NCBI RefSeq assembly: GCF_002575655.3
Contig: NC_053039.3
Coordinates: 241,282,622 to 241,346,621, forward strand
Origin: Aegilops tauschii subsp. strangulata
Lineage: Eukaryota; Streptophyta; Magnoliopsida; Poales; Poaceae
Reading direction: 5' to 3'
Length of the DNA: 64,000 nt
Within the stretch, counting starts at the first letter, position 1; every line of letters begins with the position of its first letter. Positions 59,021 to 64,000 of this stretch are shown here, piece after piece. The translations under genes were made by a program, and so were the position numbers. Below the pieces are notes generated by a model. That model was not told the origin of the DNA and made no database searches. It was given only the letters and a program-made list of their open reading frames with translations.

Positions 59021-59813
59021 ATCCAATAAGAGAAAAGTATGTTTTTGGTCCATCAAGTTCCAGCAAAGTATAGAATTGGTCCCTCAAGATTTTTTTCGCA
59101 TACATTTGGTCCCTCAAGTCTCAAAACCGGATAGTTTGGTCCTAAACCAGATTTTGAGCACGTTGACCGGTTTTGACTGCCACAAAACCGCCCGATGAAC
59201 AGTAAATTTGAAAAAAAAAAACTTCAAAAAAAACTGATTTTTTTGGGATCCAATATGCTTACATGCGCAAGGTGCGACCAACTTTTCATGCTCTTTCGAC
59301 ACTCTAGGAGCTGGTGAAAAATAAAACAAAATTTTGCTCACAAAAAATAGCCAAAATTGTTTATTTTTGCTAGAGCCTGTCCGATGTCATTTCATGACAA
59401 AAGTTTTGGTGGGACCTTGCGCATGTAAGCATATTGGACCCCAAACAATTTCAGATTTTTTTGATATTGTTTTGATTTTTTTTGAATTTACTATTCATCA
59501 GGCAGATATTTTTTTTACCACGAGCTCCTTGAGTGCCGAAAGAGAACGAAATTTTGTTCACATCTTGCGTACGCAAGCATATTCGACCCCAAAAAATTTC
59601 AGATTTTCTTGAATTTTTTTTGCCGAATTTACTTTTCATCGGGCGGTTTTGTTGCGGTCAAAACCGGTCAACGTGCTCAAAATCTGGTTTAGGACCAAAC
59701 TTATCCGATTTTGAGACTTGAGGGACCAAATGTATACCGAAAAAATTTGAGGGACCAAGTCTATACTTTGTGGGAACTTGAGGTACCAAAAACATAATTT
59801 TCTCATCCAATAA
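59021..59813. mobile_element. Mutator-type MITE, 775 bp, with 9-bp target duplication
   Basis: A perfect ATCCAATAA duplication flanks an element at 59030-59804 whose ends are inverted: the left end reads GAGAAAAGTATGTTTTTGGT and the right end reverse-complements to GAGAAAATTATGTTTTTGGT. The inverted match runs for roughly 180 bp from each end ('ccggttttgac...' on both arms) with mismatches. Nine-base duplications are typical of Mutator-like elements. No transposase is encoded, so it is non-autonomous. The open frames across it are a by-product of the repeats. Confidence 0.85.
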
Positions 59814-60578
59814 ACATTCATCAAGACTCCTGTCCACATGGTCACAACATGTTCTAATATAATCCATTCCAAGGCAATAACCTCGGGTATTGCACCTACA
59901 ACTGTTACTGAACCATGACAGCGTAAGGGAATGTTTAATCTTAAGTTCACAATGCTCGTGGTTCACATGGAGCAAATGATAGTTGCTAACCAAGGTTGAC
60001 CGATATGGGTCGGGGACTGTTCTTGTCGAGAAAGACCAGGAACGTTGCTCAAAGACCTTCCATACTTAGGCTAATGTAATATGAAAAGCAAGGAACTTAT
60101 ATCAGAAACACCAAGGATTATGAATTCAACTCTTCGTGCATTGGTGTTAGCCGTAAGTGGGTCGAGCGGGGCAGCCTTGTTCCCGGCAACTCCTAGAAGA
60201 GGAGCATGTTGGTGACGGGCGCTGAATGGAAGTTGTGCTTTTAACAACATAAGTAGGTTAACCAAGTACTTGGGAAAAATTATTCTACGAGCTTTCCGAA
60301 CCAAGATGCCCGGATATAATTCATAATTTTAGAGAAAATAAATTAACTGGCCTGATCAGATAAAAAAGTGCATCCATAAGTAAATGCACCTACCTTTCAT
60401 GTTCATTTTGGTGTTTGCCAGTGCCGAAATAATATAAAACCGGTTCTTCCTGTCGTGAAACTAAGCACACATATCAATACACAAATACAGGTCTATTGGA
60501 CGCCCTAGAATTAATCTTTTCCCTCCTGTCCATTCTGTAGCTGGAACTCAGAAGCCCGGGCAACGGTAGCGCACGCAC
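59814..60578. other. Flank without recognisable gene
   Basis: A minus-strand frame at 60304-60071 (77 codons) shows no domain. Otherwise it is intergenic. A missing third exon of the RuvX fragment would be expected here but is not recognised. Confidence 0.4.
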
Positions 60579-61089
60579 CTGTCGGCCGCTTGGACGGCAA
60601 TCCTTCCGACGATGATCCGCACTTTGTTGGACTGCGGCGTCTCTCTCCCGTCGGCCGAGACCGGCAGCCCGATGATTAGCTCGCCCGCCTCCTGCCAAAT
60701 GGAGCAGGAGCAGCAAATTCAAGCGCGATTGAAATGTCGGGCAGACTTAGGGCACATAGAAGAGATCGAGAAAGAAGAAGGCAATTTTTCTACTTGTTGC
60801 TGAGCTACATCGAGCAGCATCAGCTCCATCTTCTGACCCCGCAACTTCAGAACCTGACGGAATCCACTAACCCATCTTCAAATCCCAAATCACCCGAATG
60901 AAGCAAAGCGTAGTAGATTTCGAGTGTGAGGACGCATATGGTGAAAGGACGGGGCTGGGTGATGCCACGGGAGATGGCGAGCCCTGTGCGTGCGGCGCCC
61001 AGGTCCACGCCGAGGCTGAACCCGCAGTCGTGCCAGAGCGGCCGACGCGGGTTCGGCTGGAGCCGGGTAGACGGCGGCCCGTAGCCCAT
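60579..61089 (-). pseudogene. RuvX/YqgF-like Holliday-junction resolvase gene fragment
   Basis: The minus strand holds two exons. Exon 1, from the Met at 61,089 to about 60,943, reads ...NPRRPLWHDCGFSLGVDLGAARTGLAISRGITQPRPFT, the N-terminal strand of the RuvX/YqgF fold with the catalytic Asp of GVDLG. Exon 2, 60691-60579 (acceptor GGCAG, donor GTGCGT), reads ...GELIIGLPVSADGRETPQSNKVR and so on, the next conserved block with IIGLP. Plant homologues are about 200 aa and organelle-targeted. At the end of exon 1 the donor appears to be ATATGC where GT would be expected, and no third or fourth exon is seen. I take it as a broken duplicate of a host gene. Confidence 0.7.
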
Positions 61090-61239
61090 AGCAAATTTTC
61101 TGGCCCATGTGATACGAAGCTGTGGAAACGAAACTGGACAGACGAAATTTAGTATCACCTCAGGTATATGTTTTAAATTCGAACTGAAAGCGTAAATTTA
61201 CGGGAAGAAACGTATTGTGACGATGAACGTGCTTTATTA

Positions 61240-61581
61240 TTATTATTATTACATATAGGGAAAATTCATCCTACCATCCAGTGGTAGTTACCCCACATAT
61301 CTCATATAGTACTATCATGTGGTATTATATATATACTACTTTATCATTATAAATATGTTCATATATTATATATAACATATTCCAAAGTGAGTTAGAAGAA
61401 AAAAAAATACGAGTTGACCCATGGTTTTTATTATATTTGTGCAATACGTAAAAAAGAGCATACACAAAATACGATGCATGCTACCTAAAAAGTAGTATAT
61501 ATAATACCTAGACATTCTTATATACTACATACTTTCCGATTTGATAGATACTACATACAACGTCCAAAACTAAAGTGGTGG

Positions 61582-61590
<9 letters not shown>
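61240..61590. other. AT-rich flank before the (AT)n tract
   Basis: It is very AT-rich with no gene, and has short (TA)n runs at 61,326-61,334 and 61,372. Confidence 0.4.

Positions 61591-61669
<79 letters not shown>
61588..61669. repeat. (AT)n microsatellite
   Basis: This is about 40 uninterrupted AT pairs. It is followed at once by 'gggtgggactatttagaa' and two C-runs (61,688-61,698 and 61,732-61,749), where sequence error is likely. Confidence 0.9.
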
Positions 61670-61673
<4 letters not shown>

Positions 61674-61873
61674 GGGACTATTTAGAACCCCCCCCCCTAG
61701 AGTTCCTGAATAAGCTATTTAGGAACCACCCACCCCCCCCCCCCCCCCCGATTTGGAAACTAGACAAAGGATATGAGCCGGATCCCGATCCCTCCGGCCT
61801 CTCGATCCCTCTGGCCTCCCACCTCTCCCCTACAAATCCGGCGCCCGATCCCATCGATCCCAGCGTCGATTCC

Positions 61874-62100
61874 CCCACCTAACCTATAGCTTCGAATCCG
61901 CCTCGCGTGAGCGAGCGGCGGTGATAGCCGACACGAGGGAGCGCGCGGCGCCGGTGTAGGCGAGCCCCACCTAACCTGTAACTTCGAATCCACCTCGCGC
62001 GAGCGAGCGGCGGCGATAGCCGGCGCGAGGGAGCGCGCAACGCTGGCGGCGGCGACCCCCACCTAACCTGTAGATTCGAATCCGCCTCGAGCTCTGGATT
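61874..62100. repeat. 91-bp tandem repeat, two full units and a partial
   Basis: Units begin 'cccacctaacctatagcttcgaatccgcctcgcg' near 61,875, 61,966 and 62,057. Each full unit ends in a CG-rich part with 'gagggagcgcgc'. The third unit stops after about 40 bp. The block precedes a short ATG context (atggaggccagcgattcccgg near 62,119). Confidence 0.75.
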
Positions 62101-62265
62101 TGATCCGCTTCGTCACGATGGAGGCCAGCGATTCCCGGTTAGATCATCACTTCTGGATTCCACCCCTTAATAAGCTTTGGATCTCTCACTGCTTCTTCTT
62201 CTTCTTTGATTCCCCCAAATGTTTGTTGTTTGAATCATCGACGGCAAATCTGCAAGTTGCATTGT

Positions 62266-62525
62266 GAGTTTTGCGTGCAGTTAGCTGGTTTGCGTCCCTG
62301 TTAGTTGGTAATGTGTATAAAATATGAGCTTAGATGTTGGAGACAACATTCAGTTAGCTCTGTGGGCTTGTGTAGTTTGAGGTAGAAAACGTGCTTTGCT
62401 TGTGCTTGAGTTTTGCGTGCAGTTAGTTGGTTGCGTCCCTGTCAGTTTGCTAATGTGTATAGAAATCTGAAGTTAGCTGTTGGAGAAAGCATTCAGTTAG
62501 CTCTATGGGCTTCTGGTTGCATTTG
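62266..62525 (+). repeat. 142-bp tandem duplication in an intron-like region
   Basis: Two imperfect copies start at 'gagttttgcgtgcagttag' (62,266 and 62,408) and share 'gcgtccctg', 'aatgtgtat' and 'cattcagttagctct'. The word 'cagttagct' recurs through 62,280-63,640. Confidence 0.7.
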
Positions 62526-62572
62526 CGCAGTTAACTATGAAAACTTTTCTTCACTACTTGTAGTAAAAAAAA

Positions 62573-63125
62573 ATGGCACCTGATGAAGACGATGATGACC
62601 TGACTAGCTGGACTGTACGTGTCGACACGCAAAACTCCCCCGTGTAGAATGACCCAGTTTATGTTTTAAAACCAGTGGTGGTGCAAACTGCAAGGTATCC
62701 ACCATAGGCGCCAATGAATGAAAGAGTTACTGGACGCAATTGCGAACCTGTGCCGCGCCTGAAGAACCGTCAACACCAATCAAGTGTCCTGGAGACAATC
62801 AATGAGGTAGAGTGTGACAGTTAACTGCGTAACAATTTACTTGTTTTGCGTACGGGGAGAGTTTTCAAATTTTTGCAGTTATCTTTTTACTTGTAAAATT
62901 TCATAAAAGCAATTGTGTTTGTGAATAAATTAGGTGGATGATGGACCTGCACAAGATGATGATGAACACATGGATGCTGCCGATGAAAGTGATGATAACA
63001 TTGAATGCTGGACTAAGATTGTTCCTCAAGATGACTACGAGCGAGAACTCGAGCAAGTGTTTGTTCTAAGGCCTAAAACACCATGTCCGCGATATCCACA
63101 AGCTCAAGAAGACCAGTCTGGTTAG
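62573..63125 (+). pseudogene. Remnant of an acidic-protein gene, two exons
   Basis: Two plus-strand exon-like pieces share one plan: an acidic start (DEDDDD and DESDDN), a Trp, then a P-x-D... and the hydrophobic VYVLKP / VFVLRP phrase ending in RYP. The first piece (62,573-62,815) contains a TAG and a second stop. The second (62,934-63,125, ending TAG) follows an intron with an AG acceptor ('aattag') and reads EVDDGPAQDDDEHMDAADES and on. The repeated plan suggests a duplicated exon. No domain is recognised. Plant MULE- and FAR1-type genes have similar acidic exons, but that is only an impression. Confidence 0.4.
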
Positions 63126-64000
63126 AGCGATGATAAGGCAGGTGCAGATACTTGTACAGATAACTGTGAGAAAGCTAGGACTGCACATTGTTCTGCCGCC
63201 CAAAAAAAGATAACAAAAATGATGTTCTACTAACATCAGCAATTAGGTGTTCCACCATCATGCAGTTATGTGTACAAAGCAGTTAGGGTTGAATGCATAA
63301 GGGAGTTAGAAACTGTGGAGCAGTTAGCTTAAATAATGCAGTTATGTGATAAGGCAGTTAGCTTTAAACACACATGGAAGTTAGAGTACACAACAACTAA
63401 AATTTTACTCAATAACGAAAAAGGCAGTTAACTAGATGTCGTGGGGAGGTGGGTGGAGCGCACCCTTCTTTAGGCCCGTGGTGGGTGGCCTACTCCCACT
63501 CCGGTGACATAGCCCTGCCCATCCCGGACTCCAGCTCCGGTGACACCTTCTCCATGCCGTCGTTCCAGTGGAGGCGCAGAAGCTTGTTCCGGTGGCGACT
63601 TCCTGCTTTTCAGCTAACTTCAGTAACGCTAAAACTCTTTGCCTCCTTCAGTTAACTTGCTCTTCATGTCCTAGATGGATTTCGTCCTTGAGCAGTTCAT
63701 GGTGTGGATCTCCGGCGGTTAGCTTCTGGGTTTCTTCTACTACTCCGACCCAGCCTCTGTAGTTGGCAATTATTTGGGGGTTATCTGTAGCTAGCATGTT
63801 CAGTTCTTACTTGCAAAATAATGTTGTGTCAAGAGTCAAGACATCCCTGTCCGGTTTATTGTTTTGGGGATCCAGTGAATATTATTTTTCCTGTTAGCAG
63901 TTAACTTCTGCTCCATTGCGTCGGGGATCGACGAGGTGCAGGACCCCTGATGGGGATTTACTGGTGGAGCGACCTCTCTACAGCTAGCTCAATTTCATGG
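63126..64000. other. Unassigned right-end sequence
   Basis: It holds 'gttag'-rich DNA to about 63,640 and a GC-richer block at 63,430-63,760 with short frames (64-68 codons) in two plus-strand frames. No gene can be supported. Confidence 0.4.

Noticed and set aside
59114..59993. Several frames of 60-111 codons over the MITE
   Set aside because: They arise from the inverted arms and mirror each other, so they do not encode a transposase.
1..64000. tRNA, rRNA or snoRNA genes
   Set aside because: No convincing structure was noticed. The TGGTATCAGAGC and TGGCGCCGTTGCC matches are primer-binding sites of retroelements.

Overview
The window is nuclear DNA of a grass, almost certainly a Triticeae species (wheat/Aegilops/barley group). 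The evidence is nested LTR retrotransposons with Triticeae-type LTRs, CACTA-type elements with captured gene pieces, multi-exon genes with plant GT-AG introns, and no bacterial features. Family names are recalled from general knowledge and were not checked against a library. Most of the window is transposon. One host gene looks intact: a six-exon neprosin-domain gene at 50,922-53,405.

Layout. (1) 1-9.9 kb: a decayed Ty3/Gypsy element on the minus strand with two RNase H domains, as in the Tat lineage, and an antisense, spliced ORF on the plus strand downstream of integrase. (2) 10,152-23.1 kb: the left end of a CACTA-like element (terminus CACTGGT) with subterminal repeats. It is followed by a captured GRF zinc-finger gene, a degenerate Ala-rich/acidic gene, an array of eight and a bit ~505-bp tandem repeats, a 202-codon gene with its own TATA box, and a small coiled-coil-like ORF. 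(3) 20,254-39,739: a broken CACTA accessory-transposase gene (Transposase_24/Ptta type) in which one pair of exon-intron modules has been tandemly amplified. A 12-kb non-autonomous LTR element with 3.9-kb LTRs (23,098-35,103) sits in one of its introns. (4) 39,740-41,130: a second CACTGGT element that cut the transposase gene and carries a captured B3-domain gene. That gene was in turn cut by a Sabrina-like non-autonomous Gypsy element (41,131-48,644), which encodes an Asp/Tyr-rich protein and has a duplicated primer-binding site.

(5) 48,645-50,595: pieces of two other Gypsy elements. (6) 50.6-54.1 kb: the neprosin-domain gene with TATA box, poly(A) signal and one GC-AG intron. Both positions that align with the catalytic glutamates of Nepenthes neprosin are substituted, so it may be a pseudoenzyme. 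(7) 54.4-58.3 kb: Copia-like LTR debris, a possible DNA-transposon piece and a truncated LTR related to the 12-kb element. (8) 58.3-64 kb: a Mutator-type MITE with a perfect 9-bp target duplication, two exons of a RuvX/YqgF resolvase gene, an (AT)n tract, a 91-bp tandem repeat and remnants of an acidic-protein gene.

Insertion order can be read from the interruptions. The CACTA transposase gene came first. The 12-kb LTR element (TSD AGAGT, nearly identical LTRs, so recent) and the second CACTGGT element went into it, and the Sabrina-like element went into the latter. The transposons supply most of the coding capacity, and most of their genes carry stops or frameshifts.
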